From Caldisphaera sp. (GTDB lineage Archaea; Thermoproteota; Thermoprotei_A; Sulfolobales; Acidilobaceae), in assembly GCF_023256325.1 (NCBI RefSeq), contig NZ_JAGDXI010000047.1:1-38103 (forward strand): DNA of 38,103 nucleotides, read 5' to 3'. Under the pieces are notes generated by a model, which did not search any database, was not told the origin of the DNA, and saw only the letters and a program-made list of their open reading frames with translations. Made by a program: the position numbers and the translations under genes. This document shows positions 22,923 to 31,512 of the stretch, piece after piece (positions within the stretch are counted from its first letter, which is position 1; every line of letters begins with the position of its first letter).

Positions 22923-24017
22923 CTAATAACTATACATAATTGCTTTGAAATTATTTAAATATGGCTTTTTAACTATACCTTTTTCGGTTATAATACCCTC
23001 TATTAGCTCTGGAGGCGTTATATCAAAAGCAGGATTGAATGCGTGAGTTCCATCAACAGCTATAGTTAACTGGCCCATAATGTTTAGAACTTCGTTTGGT
23101 GATCTTTCCTCTATTACAATGTCATTCGGATTTTCCGTAGGCTGGACAGTACTAGTCGGAGCAGCTACATAGAAAGGCTTCTTGTGATAATTAGCCGCGA
23201 GTGCCAAGTTAAATGTACCTATTTTATTTGCAACATGCCCAGTTAAAGTAATTCTATCGGCACCAACTATTGCTAAATCAGCCATATTTTTACTAAATAA
23301 TAAACCAGACGCCCCATCAACAATTAAAGTAGAAGGTATTCCTTCTTTTTTCAATTCCCATATAGTTAATCTTGCACCCTGAAGCAATGGTCTTGTCTCA
23401 TCAGCATATACGTGAATATTTTTACCTTCATAAAATGCGTATCTTATAACTCCCAAAGCTGTGCCAAAACCAGCAGTTGCCAATGCCCCGGTATTACAAT
23501 GAGTAATTATTCTAAAATTGTTGTCTATTATTTTAGAGCCATGCTTACCCATTTCAATATTATTCTTTATATCTTCAATATAAATTTTATGCGCTTCATT
23601 TAACGTTTCTTCTTTCATAAATTCTACATCATTCTTTTCTGAGCTCTTCAAAATTACATTCCATAATCTATTCAATGCCCAAAACAAATTGTATGCAGTT
23701 GGCCTTGTTGAAGCTAAAACATTATATGCTTCTTTTGCATAATTTAATAAATCTTCAGGTTTATTAGCATTACTGTACTTTAGTGCTAAAGACATGCCGT
23801 ATGCGGCTGAAACACCAATAGCTGGAGCCCCTCTTATTTCCATTTCTTTTATTGCTTGTGCAACTCTTCTAAAATCCTTTGTATTTCTATATAGTTCTTT
23901 CCATGGTAAAAGTCTTGTATCTATCCATAAAAATTCGTTTTTATCAAAATCCCAATAAAGAGGTTTTATTTTTAGGTATTGCTCTAATTTATCTAATTCC
24001 TTCCTTATATCCTCCAT
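22923..24017 (-). CDS. mtnA: S-methyl-5-thioribose-1-phosphate isomerase (MtnA family)
   Basis: A 364-residue aldose-ketose isomerase. RGAPAIGVSAAYG (62-74), STRPTAYNLFWAL (103-115), catalytic Cys174 in THCNTGALAT and Asp254 in GADRI, and KIGTFNLALAA are the MtnA signatures. It converts methylthioribose-1-phosphate to methylthioribulose-1-phosphate in methionine salvage. The related ribose-1,5-bisphosphate isomerase has a similar fold but differs in the N-terminal region, so MtnA is favoured. ATG 24017 follows GGTGA by 5 nt. It may supply methionine salvage together with the SAM hydrolase at 16080, but the two are not linked. Confidence 0.9.
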   Translation of the reverse strand: MEDIRKELDKLEQYLKIKPLYWDFDKNEFLWIDTRLLPWKELYRNTKDFRRVAQAIKEMEIRGAPAIGVSAAYGMSLALKYSNANKPEDLLNYAKEAYNVLASTRPTAYNLFWALNRLWNVILKSSEKNDVEFMKEETLNEAHKIYIEDIKNNIEMGKHGSKIIDNNFRIITHCNTGALATAGFGTALGVIRYAFYEGKNIHVYADETRPLLQGARLTIWELKKEGIPSTLIVDGASGLLFSKNMADLAIVGADRITLTGHVANKIGTFNLALAANYHKKPFYVAAPTSTVQPTENPNDIVIEERSPNEVLNIMGQLTIAVDGTHAFNPAFDITPPELIEGIITEKGIVKKPYLNNFKAIMYSY

Positions 24018-24151
24018 GCTTTCACCTTATATTTTATTTATGTATATTTGTACTTTTTAAACTATAATTATTAAATTGGAATTAATATATATGATTTATG
24101 AAAAAGAAAAGTATTTTAAAATTATTTTTAAACTAATAATGGGTGTATTAA

Positions 24152-24649
24152 GTGAGTCTTAAAGAAGAAATAATAAGATGGCTTAAAGAAGAAAATCTTG
24201 AAGTTTCGGAAATACCAATTCCAAAAGAAGCACCAATAGAATGGGCTATAAATGCCATGGTTACTGCGCCATTTAGAGTTTCTATATCAATACAAAGACC
24301 TAAAGGAAAAACTGAAAAATTAGCATGTACAATGGGTGTTAAAATAGCTGATCAGCATAAGGAAAAAATAATTAAACTATCTGAACAAGAAAAAGCTTCA
24401 ATGATAGGAGAGCTCTTAAAGAGTTTATATTTTATTTGCCCAACATGTGTAATAATTATTCAACCAGATTTAATTAATCCAGACAACATAATAGTAACAA
24501 AAATCATATATAGCGATAAAATTAGCGCTAGTGAAATAACTGATTCTGTTAGACTACTTTCAAATTCATATGGTTTAATCGTTACTCATTTTACAGTTAA
24601 GTTGGGAGGATCTTTCAAACAAGGAGAGCAAACAATGATGCACATTTGA
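24152..24649 (+). CDS. DUF2299-family protein
   Basis: A 165-residue soluble protein with the features I associate with archaeal DUF2299: an N-terminal helix (EEIIRWLKEENLEV), a strand-rich middle (FRVSISIQRPKGKTEKLACTMGV), and the paired strands CVIIIQ and IIVTKIIYSD. Function unknown in all members I know. Start GTG 24152. The next gene begins 4 nt after its stop, so both probably act together. Confidence 0.6.
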   Translation: MSLKEEIIRWLKEENLEVSEIPIPKEAPIEWAINAMVTAPFRVSISIQRPKGKTEKLACTMGVKIADQHKEKIIKLSEQEKASMIGELLKSLYFICPTCVIIIQPDLINPDNIIVTKIIYSDKISASEITDSVRLLSNSYGLIVTHFTVKLGGSFKQGEQTMMHI

Positions 24650-24653
24650 AAGA

Positions 24654-25130
24654 GTGATTGATTTGAATTTACTTAATCCTGCTGGAATCCTTGCAAAATC
24701 AAATTGTTTTTACATAGCAGCGCCTATAGTAGATGCACCTTGGAATGCAAATAAAAATGTTGAAAATGCTATTTCAGATATTATTGATGGCTTAAAATCT
24801 TGGGATATAAACAACTACAATTTAAATAAAATTGAAAAAATATTATGGTATGCAACTGTTTATGGAGGACTCGTTCTGGTTTACGCTTGCGATCCTATAG
24901 TCCCAATAAGCAGAGTACATGTAGACGTAGGTCTATCATTTATTTCAGAAGAAAACGATAAACCCAAAGAATTAAATGATTTAGACCTAATTAAAGCATG
25001 GGCAGAAATATTTGATGGAAACGAAATAGAAGGACTCAACATGTTGGCAGGAGGTATGGTATATCCAGAAAAATTCAGTTGGAGAACAGGAGGTAAATAT
25101 AAAATAGCAGCAAGAGGAATAAAATATTGA
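24654..25130 (+). CDS. Hypothetical protein in operon with DUF2299
   Basis: A 158-residue protein, not recognised. It starts at GTG 24654, 4 nt after the DUF2299 stop. Visible features: a hydrophobic segment KILWYATVYGGLVLVYACD (about 59-77), too polar to be a sure membrane helix; a strand with RVHVDVGLSFIS; and a Gly-rich end, MLAGGMVYPEKF. No catalytic motif stands out. It ends 18 nt before the convergent radical SAM gene. Confidence 0.65.
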   Translation: MIDLNLLNPAGILAKSNCFYIAAPIVDAPWNANKNVENAISDIIDGLKSWDINNYNLNKIEKILWYATVYGGLVLVYACDPIVPISRVHVDVGLSFISEENDKPKELNDLDLIKAWAEIFDGNEIEGLNMLAGGMVYPEKFSWRTGGKYKIAARGIKY

Positions 25131-25148
25131 TTCCATAATTAACGCACT

Positions 25149-26366
25149 TTATAAGTTGTTTTCTAAGCAATATTTCCTTATTTTGGATATATTAATGTAG
25201 AAATTTTTCATGATTAAATTGGCTATATATTTTCCATAATCTGTTAAAACTATTTTGTCGTTCTCATATTTAATTGCTTTTATAAAAGCTAGTAATGATA
25301 ATTCATTTCTCATATAATTTTCTATATCAATGCCAAATAATTCTTCAAAGATCTTTTTATTAAATTCTAGAGAATAAAACTTGTAAATGAACTCAAGATA
25401 AACTTGTTCTCTTAATGACAATTTTTTGCTTAGCACAACTGGCATGTTATTATTATATATCATTTTTTCATATTTATTAATATCAAATGAGTTAACATAA
25501 TATTTTCCATTTATATAACTCATTGCACCAGTACCAATGCCAGCAAAAAATGGATGATCTACTATGTATTCGTCAGTTATGGAATCGTGATTTTTTGTAA
25601 ATGTCCATGCATTTGATTGTATAAAATCTGAATTTAAAAAGCTCTTTAATATATAATAATAAAATGGTCTTTCGTTCCTTTCATCTGGTTCTTTAAACAA
25701 CTCGCTATTCCTTATAGATGGCATTATAGGGTAAAAAGTAATTTGATTGGCTTTTGATTCTTTGGCCCTATTGATTTCATATCCTAAATCTTTAATTGTT
25801 TGATGAGGCAAATTAAACAAAATATCAACATTTAATGTACTTATAGAAGAGGCGATTTCTATTTTATTCATAATTTCTTCATCGTCCAATTGAGGTCTTC
25901 CTATATCTTTTTGAGTTGCTGATTGAAAAGACTCTATCCCTAAAGAGAGTCTTGTTATGCCAACGTTTTTAAGCATATCTATTTTCTCTTCATTAATATC
26001 ATATATAGAACCTTCAATCGATACATCTTTTATATTAAGGTATTGTTTAATATAATCTATTAAATCGCATACTTCATATGTTGTTAATGTTGGTGTTCCA
26101 CCGCCAATATATATAGAATCAAAATTATAATTATTTTCAATATAATTTGTTATTTCCTTTTTTAAAGAAGCAAAATAATCCTTTACTAAATTCTTTCTAT
26201 ATAACATGCTATGAAAAATGCAAAATGGACACAAAGAACTACAAAAAGGAACATGTATATACAAAGCTTTGCACTCTTTGCACTCTTCTGGTTTTTCTCT
26301 TAAATCGTTGTTTAGATGCCAATCGTAATTACCAAAAATATATTTTAGTATACGTTCTGTTATCAA
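25149..26366 (-). CDS. HemN/HemW-like radical SAM protein
   Basis: A 405-residue radical SAM protein with the CSSLCPFC cluster motif (Cys42, Cys46, Cys49; C-x3-C-x2-C), then IYIGGGTPT, VSIEG, RLSLGIESFQ and DILFNLPHQT, which follow HemN/HemW closely. True coproporphyrinogen oxidase needs an N-terminal part and residues that are not evident, so a HemW-like haem chaperone or another reaction is equally possible. An extra C-x2-C (Cys29, Cys32) sits just before the cluster motif. The C-terminal winged-helix-like end (SLREQVYLEFIYKF) is also HemN-like. TTG 26366 lies about 22 nt from a TTTATATATT box. Confidence 0.8.
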   Translation of the reverse strand: MITERILKYIFGNYDWHLNNDLREKPEECKECKALYIHVPFCSSLCPFCIFHSMLYRKNLVKDYFASLKKEITNYIENNYNFDSIYIGGGTPTLTTYEVCDLIDYIKQYLNIKDVSIEGSIYDINEEKIDMLKNVGITRLSLGIESFQSATQKDIGRPQLDDEEIMNKIEIASSISTLNVDILFNLPHQTIKDLGYEINRAKESKANQITFYPIMPSIRNSELFKEPDERNERPFYYYILKSFLNSDFIQSNAWTFTKNHDSITDEYIVDHPFFAGIGTGAMSYINGKYYVNSFDINKYEKMIYNNNMPVVLSKKLSLREQVYLEFIYKFYSLEFNKKIFEELFGIDIENYMRNELSLLAFIKAIKYENDKIVLTDYGKYIANLIMKNFYINISKIRKYCLENNL

Positions 26367-26404
26367 ATTTATCCCAAATCAATATATAAAAAACAAAACA
26401 TATA

Positions 26405-26442
26405 AAGTTAACATTGAAAAGGAATATATATTTTGTTAACTT
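26405..26442. promoter_or_regulatory. Inverted repeat between the radical SAM and polB genes
   Basis: AAGTTAACA (26405-26413) and TGTTAACTT (26434-26442) are perfect 9-nt inverted copies, 20 nt apart, each containing the palindrome GTTAAC. They lie upstream of the radical SAM TATA-like box and far from polB, so an upstream regulator site for the radical SAM gene is most likely. A 12-nt direct repeat, AACATTGAAAAG, occurs at 26410-26421 and 26494-26505. Confidence 0.4.
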
Positions 26443-26557
26443 AATTAGTTCTTTATTCGACACAATAATAAATTTTAAAATTAATTTTAAAAAAACATTG
26501 AAAAGTAGCATTACTGCTTAAGGATTTTAGAACACTAAATAATAGTGGGGCACTAGT

Positions 26558-28954
26558 ATGGAAAGTACATTGAATTTTCAGCTCCTAGATGTAAGCTATG
26601 AGATAGTCAATAATACGCCAATTATTAATTTATGGGGAAGGGATTTAAATAATAAAAAAGTGTTGCTAATAGACACAACATTTAGGCCTTATTTCTATTT
26701 ATTGCTTGACAAGGATTCTAATTCAGAGAAAATTAAACAAGAAATATTAAGCAGATCAAAGACAAAAAGCCCGATAATTAATATTGAAGAAGTAAATATG
26801 AGCTATATAGGTAGACCTGCAAAGGCTATCAAAGTAACAACAACCATACCTGAAAGTGTTAGAGAATATAGAGAAACTCTTTCAAGTATTGAAGGAGTTA
26901 AAGATGCCTTAGAGGCAGATATAAGGTTTTCATTTAGATATACGTTAGATAAAAATCTGTATCCCATGAGGTGGTATAAAGTAAATGTAAAACCTTTGGA
27001 GAAAAAAACTAACTATAGAGTTGATGAGATGTATGAAATTAATGGAGAAATTACTGAAGATGAAAACAGAGTAAATGTTAATCCATTAGATGGATTAAAA
27101 ATTATGGCGTTTGATATAGAAGTTTATAATCCGCAAAGAACTCCTGACCCTTCTAAAGATCCCATAATTTTAATAAGTATAAAATTTAATGATAATAATG
27201 ATACAATATTATTAGAAGCAAAAGGTCATGATGATAGTGAAATCATACACAAATTCATAGAATTGATTAGAAAAGAAGATCCAGATATTATTATAGGCTA
27301 TAATCAAAACAAATTTGATTGGCCATATTTAATAGAAAGGTCTAAATTATATAAAATAAAATTAGATGTTGGTAGAAAAGTTGATTCTGTACCAAACCCA
27401 AGCGTATTCGGTCATTATTCTATACAAGGAAGATTAAATGTTGATCTTTACGATTTCGCTGAAGAACTACAAGAAATCAAAGTGAAATCACTCGATGAGG
27501 TTGCAGACTACTTAGGTGTAAAACCCAAAGATAAAAGAGTTAACATAGATTGGTGGCTAATAGCACAGTATTGGGATGATATAGAAAAAAGAAATACATT
27601 AAAACAATATTCTATAGATGATGTAGAATCAACTCTAGGATTAGCATACAAATTCTTGCCCTTTGGAGCACAATTAAGCATTATAAGCGGACTACCTATG
27701 GATCAAGTTGTTGCTGCAAGCGTAGCATTTAGACTCGAAGCAAGACTTATGAGAGAAGCAAAGAAAAAAAGCGAACTTATGCCAAATAGAATAGAAAGAA
27801 ATATAGAATCATATACAGGAGCAGTAGTGTTAAAACCAGAACCTGGAATACATGAAAATGTAGCAGTGCTTGATTTTGCAAGTATGTATCCGAGCATTAT
27901 GGTTAAATACAATGTGGGTCCTGACACTCTGTTAAAAGATGGAGATGCATGTAAAGTAAGAAATAAAGCTCCTGAAGTTAATCATGAATTTTGTGCTGAT
28001 AATCCAGCTTTTATGAGACTAGTTTTAGAAAGATTTCTAAAATGGAGAAGTGAAATTAAGAAAGCCATGAAATTATATAAAGAAGGAAGTTCTGAATACA
28101 ATTTATTAAATGAAAGACAAAAAGCTATTAAAGTATTAGCCAATGCTAGTTATGGCTACCTAGGATGGGGGGCTGCTAGATGGTATTGCAGGAGCTGTGC
28201 AGAAGCAATAACTGCATGGGGAAGGGATCTTATATCACAATCGATAAATTTTGCAAAATCAATAGGATTAAAAGTATATTATGGAGACACTGATAGCATA
28301 TTTGTTGACAATAACAAAGAAAAAATAGAACAAGTAATAAACTGGATAACTAAAGTTTTGGAATTTGATATAAAGATAGACAAAATTTATAAAAGAGTCT
28401 TTTTCACCGAAGCTAAGAAAAGATATGCCGGATTATTAGAAGATGGTAAAATAGACATAGTTGGATTTGAGGCTGTAAGAGGGGATTGGAGCGAATTGGC
28501 AAAAGAAGTCCAATCAAATATTGCTGAACTAATATTAAAGACAGGAAATCCAAAAAAAGCGATAGAGTATGTTAAAGCAGTGATAGAAGATCTTAAAAAT
28601 GGAAAAATAGTCCTTGATAAATTAATTATATGGAAAACTTTGACCAAAGAAATCGAACAATATGAAGCTGAGACCCCCCATGCATATGCAGCAAAATTAA
28701 TGGAAAAATATGGTTATAAGGTTACAGCTGGTAGTAAAATAGGGTTCGTAATAATAAAAGGTCCTGGATCTATTTCTAAAAAAGCTAGACCTTATTTTAT
28801 GGTGAAGGAATCCGATATAGATACAAATTATTACATAGATAAACAAATAATACCTTCTGCATTAAGAATCCTTAGCTATTTCGGAATAACAGAAAAAGAT
28901 TTGAAGGTTGGTTCAAAGCAACCTTCTCTCTTTGATTTTTTGGATTCAAGTTAA
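26558..28954 (+). CDS. polB: Family-B DNA polymerase
   Basis: A 798-residue B-family polymerase with active proofreading and synthesis sites. Exonuclease motifs: FDIEVY (about 184), YNQNKFDWPYL (about 249) and YSIDDVEST (about 352). Polymerase motifs: DFASMYPSI (about 438), KVLANASYGYLG (about 524), YGDTDS (about 575) and the KKRYAG lysine motif (about 620). All metal-binding acids are present. The length is shorter than crenarchaeal PolB1 (about 880 or more) and closer to the PolB2/B3-size class, so which paralogue it is remains unclear. Replication or repair synthesis with dnaG, whose gene converges on it and overlaps by 9 nt. ATG 26558 is preceded by no clear GGTGA. Confidence 0.95.
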   Translation: MESTLNFQLLDVSYEIVNNTPIINLWGRDLNNKKVLLIDTTFRPYFYLLLDKDSNSEKIKQEILSRSKTKSPIINIEEVNMSYIGRPAKAIKVTTTIPESVREYRETLSSIEGVKDALEADIRFSFRYTLDKNLYPMRWYKVNVKPLEKKTNYRVDEMYEINGEITEDENRVNVNPLDGLKIMAFDIEVYNPQRTPDPSKDPIILISIKFNDNNDTILLEAKGHDDSEIIHKFIELIRKEDPDIIIGYNQNKFDWPYLIERSKLYKIKLDVGRKVDSVPNPSVFGHYSIQGRLNVDLYDFAEELQEIKVKSLDEVADYLGVKPKDKRVNIDWWLIAQYWDDIEKRNTLKQYSIDDVESTLGLAYKFLPFGAQLSIISGLPMDQVVAASVAFRLEARLMREAKKKSELMPNRIERNIESYTGAVVLKPEPGIHENVAVLDFASMYPSIMVKYNVGPDTLLKDGDACKVRNKAPEVNHEFCADNPAFMRLVLERFLKWRSEIKKAMKLYKEGSSEYNLLNERQKAIKVLANASYGYLGWGAARWYCRSCAEAITAWGRDLISQSINFAKSIGLKVYYGDTDSIFVDNNKEKIEQVINWITKVLEFDIKIDKIYKRVFFTEAKKRYAGLLEDGKIDIVGFEAVRGDWSELAKEVQSNIAELILKTGNPKKAIEYVKAVIEDLKNGKIVLDKLIIWKTLTKEIEQYEAETPHAYAAKLMEKYGYKVTAGSKIGFVIIKGPGSISKKARPYFMVKESDIDTNYYIDKQIIPSALRILSYFGITEKDLKVGSKQPSLFDFLDSS

Positions 28955-30238
28955 ATCACTAAAGGTAGCAAACTTAACATCTCCTCTTTTGGATGATATT
29001 TTGCTACCCATCCTTGCTCCAATTAATAGAACTATTCCTTTGTCTCCTGCTAAATCTAATATTCTTTGGGTGATAATTCCGTCAAATATTATTGCATAAG
29101 CAGAATTCGGTTGAGCTGTATCAAGCCATGTAAACAAATCTCTAACCTTTATCCTTGTTATTTCCTTCCAGTCTCTGTCATAAATTATTGCTTCTAAGGT
29201 ACCTTTAATGTTTTTGATGTTATCTATGACTTGCTTTGGAACTACTAATTGAGAAATAGATTCTGACTTTTGTTCTCCCTTTGCAATTTCTTGTAAAACT
29301 TGTTGATTAGAGACTTCCTGAGCAATTTCTTCTTTCTTTTCTTCTGCTTTTTCTTCTGCTGTTTGAACTTCTGGCAAAGTCTGTTCATGGGCTGCTTCTG
29401 CTTCTTCTTTTGTTTCCTTTATGCTTAATAATTGTTGTTTAACCGCCTCTGCTGGCATCATTTGCGACAAGGATCTTGCTATCTCTTTTCCTGTTAATTG
29501 TTCAACTTCCATCCCTTTTGGTGCCCTGGCTACATAATCGACATGTACTTGATCCAATAAATTTTTGAGAATTAAATCTCCTCCTCTATCTCCATCAACA
29601 AACGCTATAACTTTTTTGTTTTTAGCTAATTCGACTATTGTTTTTGGAACTTTTTCTCTTGCACCTTCTAATGCTACTGTATTAGTATATCCATACTTCA
29701 TTAAGTTTATGACATCAGCTCTACCTTCAACTATGATAATCGTATCAGCTTTCTCTACATCTGGTCCAGCTGGTAATTTCTCTTCTCCTATTTCTATCAC
29801 TTTTGGCTGTACTTCGGGCTTTTGAGAAATTTGTCTTAAAATTTCCTTTATATCAGGTTCTTGTTCTTTAACCCTTTGCAAAAGCTGTCTTGCTCTTTCG
29901 ACTATCTTTTGTAATTTTTCTATTCTTAAATCTTGAATATCATCTATGTTAATTCTTGAATTATATGGTCCAACTCTGTCTACACTTTCTATCATAGCTG
30001 CGAGTAAAACAGTTTCAACCCTATCTAAATTGCTAGGTATTTGCAATATTCCAACAGATTTTGTCCCTTGGTATTTCATATCTATGTGAACTCTTCCTAT
30101 TTTGTCTTTGTTTTGTAGTTGTTCCAAATTGAAATCACTGCCTAATAGACCCTCTGTTTGGCCAAATACAGCCCCTATTACATCATGTTTATCTACTCTA
30201 CCATCAACCTCGAATGAAGCTTTAATTAAATACTTCAA
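28946..30238 (-). CDS. dnaG: Archaeal DnaG-type primase / exosome subunit
   Basis: A 430-residue archaeal DnaG. The TOPRIM domain shows IIIVEGRADVINL (Glu) and FVDGDRGGD (the two Asp), near residues 168-220, preceded by GPDVEKADT. The N-terminal domain has the SVDRVGPYNSRINIDDIQD segment found in archaeal DnaG. A charged, Glu/Lys-rich linker (about 280-330) joins a C-terminal domain with LEAIIYDRDWKEI. Archaeal DnaG is linked to the RNA exosome as well as primase activity. TTG 30238. An inverted repeat surrounds the TATA-like box upstream. Confidence 0.95.
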   Translation of the reverse strand: MKYLIKASFEVDGRVDKHDVIGAVFGQTEGLLGSDFNLEQLQNKDKIGRVHIDMKYQGTKSVGILQIPSNLDRVETVLLAAMIESVDRVGPYNSRINIDDIQDLRIEKLQKIVERARQLLQRVKEQEPDIKEILRQISQKPEVQPKVIEIGEEKLPAGPDVEKADTIIIVEGRADVINLMKYGYTNTVALEGAREKVPKTIVELAKNKKVIAFVDGDRGGDLILKNLLDQVHVDYVARAPKGMEVEQLTGKEIARSLSQMMPAEAVKQQLLSIKETKEEAEAAHEQTLPEVQTAEEKAEEKKEEIAQEVSNQQVLQEIAKGEQKSESISQLVVPKQVIDNIKNIKGTLEAIIYDRDWKEITRIKVRDLFTWLDTAQPNSAYAIIFDGIITQRILDLAGDKGIVLLIGARMGSKISSKRGDVKFATFSDLT

Positions 30239-30259
30239 TTCTTACACCCTTTTTATTGA

Positions 30260-30295
30260 GAGGTATACCGAAATTGTTTATATCTGGCATACCTC
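30260..30295 (-). promoter_or_regulatory. Inverted repeat flanking the dnaG TATA box
   Basis: Arms GAGGTATACC (30260-30269) and GGCATACCTC (30286-30295) are inverted copies with one mismatch, 16 nt apart. On the minus strand the spacer reads AGATATAAACAATTTC, containing a TATA-like GATATAAAC centred near 30279, about 40 nt before the TTG. A repeat bracketing a TATA box is a plausible operator. Confidence 0.5.
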
Positions 30296-30376
30296 ATTAA
30301 TTAGGCTCTCGCCCTTCTCTAAATATTGACGTTTTTGTCAGAGCATATAAATTTATTAAAAATTTTAATTAAAAAA

Positions 30377-31501
30377 TTACCTAGTAATCCCCTTCAAGAT
30401 TTCTTTAGCTAACTCCTTGGTTTCTTCTTTTTCAAATATTTTCCTTACAGGCCTCAGCATTTCTATTAAGGAATTTATTGTTGCATTTTTTAAGTCCATC
30501 GGATGAACTTTTCCATCAACATAAGCATTTTCCAATTCTTCATAGCTTTCAAAAACAACTGTTCCGCCGTATTTTTCAGGTCTTTCTAGAACTAACTTAA
30601 AGTTTTCTCTTGCAAATAAGAGATATTTGTTTATTTCTAATATAGGATTAAACTCAGCTTGCTTTGGAGGACAATAAGCATTTAATATTTTTTCTTTTAT
30701 ATTATTTTCGCTATCATTTACAAATATAGCTGTGTTTGGTTTCGACTTTGACATTTTATGGCTTGCTGCTTGCTCATCTATTTCTCCAAAGCTCATTCTT
30801 TCTCCTCCATCAAGGCTTGTTAGTATTGGCGTGTGCAGAGCAATCGGCTTTTTAACATTTATTTTTTCAGACACTTCCCTTGCCAAAATATGCGCTTTCC
30901 TTTGATCTAAACCACCCAATGCTATATCTAAATCCATGTAAATTATATCACTAACTTGCATCGCTGGATAAATTAGCTTTGAAGTATCTAAATCTGCCTC
31001 ATCCATGCTCCTTCCCATTATTGTTAAGGCTCTCTTCATTCTAGCTAGACTTGTCATCTTCATAACTTTAATAACTAGGGCCCAATAATCTTTATCTTGG
31101 GCCATTTCTTCTGCATCTACGAAATTTATCTTTTCGGTAGGTATATCTAAAGCTTTCATTACCTCTCTAGTTAACCTTGCCGCCTTTCTAATTAGATCCA
31201 TATTGCCTCCTAATTTATCATTTATCATTGCATGCCATGTTGCTTCTAATAAATTAAACTCTACTCCTGCATTTATCAAGTCTTTTACTTTGTTCATCCA
31301 TATTAGCCAACCTAAATGAGCTAAACCACTTGGTTCAAAACCTAAATAACCTTTAATTTTATCTCCATGTTCTATTTTCTCCATTAATTCTTTTTCAGTT
31401 ATAATCTCTACCAAATTTTTTTTAATCAGCTCGAGTTTCTCATTTGTATCCAATAATTTTTCCACCTCACATCTTATCATTTCTAATTTTAATGTTTTCA
31501 A
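30377..31501 (-). CDS. tyrS: Tyrosyl-tRNA synthetase
   Basis: A class I synthetase charging tRNA-Tyr. FEPSGLAHLGW is the HIGH-type motif (second His replaced by Trp), YPAMQVSDIIYMDLDIALGGLDQRK is split over the tyrosine-binding site, and KMSKSKP is the exact signature loop. The 350-374 residue size and lack of a C-terminal RNA-binding domain are archaeal. The start is uncertain: ATG 31501, ATG 31480 (residue 8) and TTG 31453 (residue 17, with GAGGTGG at 31462-31468) are all possible. Located 11 nt downstream of the UbiD gene and probably co-transcribed. Confidence 0.93.
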   Translation of the reverse strand: MKTLKLEMIRCEVEKLLDTNEKLELIKKNLVEIITEKELMEKIEHGDKIKGYLGFEPSGLAHLGWLIWMNKVKDLINAGVEFNLLEATWHAMINDKLGGNMDLIRKAARLTREVMKALDIPTEKINFVDAEEMAQDKDYWALVIKVMKMTSLARMKRALTIMGRSMDEADLDTSKLIYPAMQVSDIIYMDLDIALGGLDQRKAHILAREVSEKINVKKPIALHTPILTSLDGGERMSFGEIDEQAASHKMSKSKPNTAIFVNDSENNIKEKILNAYCPPKQAEFNPILEINKYLLFARENFKLVLERPEKYGGTVVFESYEELENAYVDGKVHPMDLKNATINSLIEMLRPVRKIFEKEETKELAKEILKGITR

Positions 31502-31512
31502 TATAAAAATTT

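Noticed and set aside
30321-30340. TGAC/GTCA dyad as terminator of tyrS
   Set aside because: The stem is only 4 bp around GTTTTT and no T tract follows on the coding strand of tyrS.
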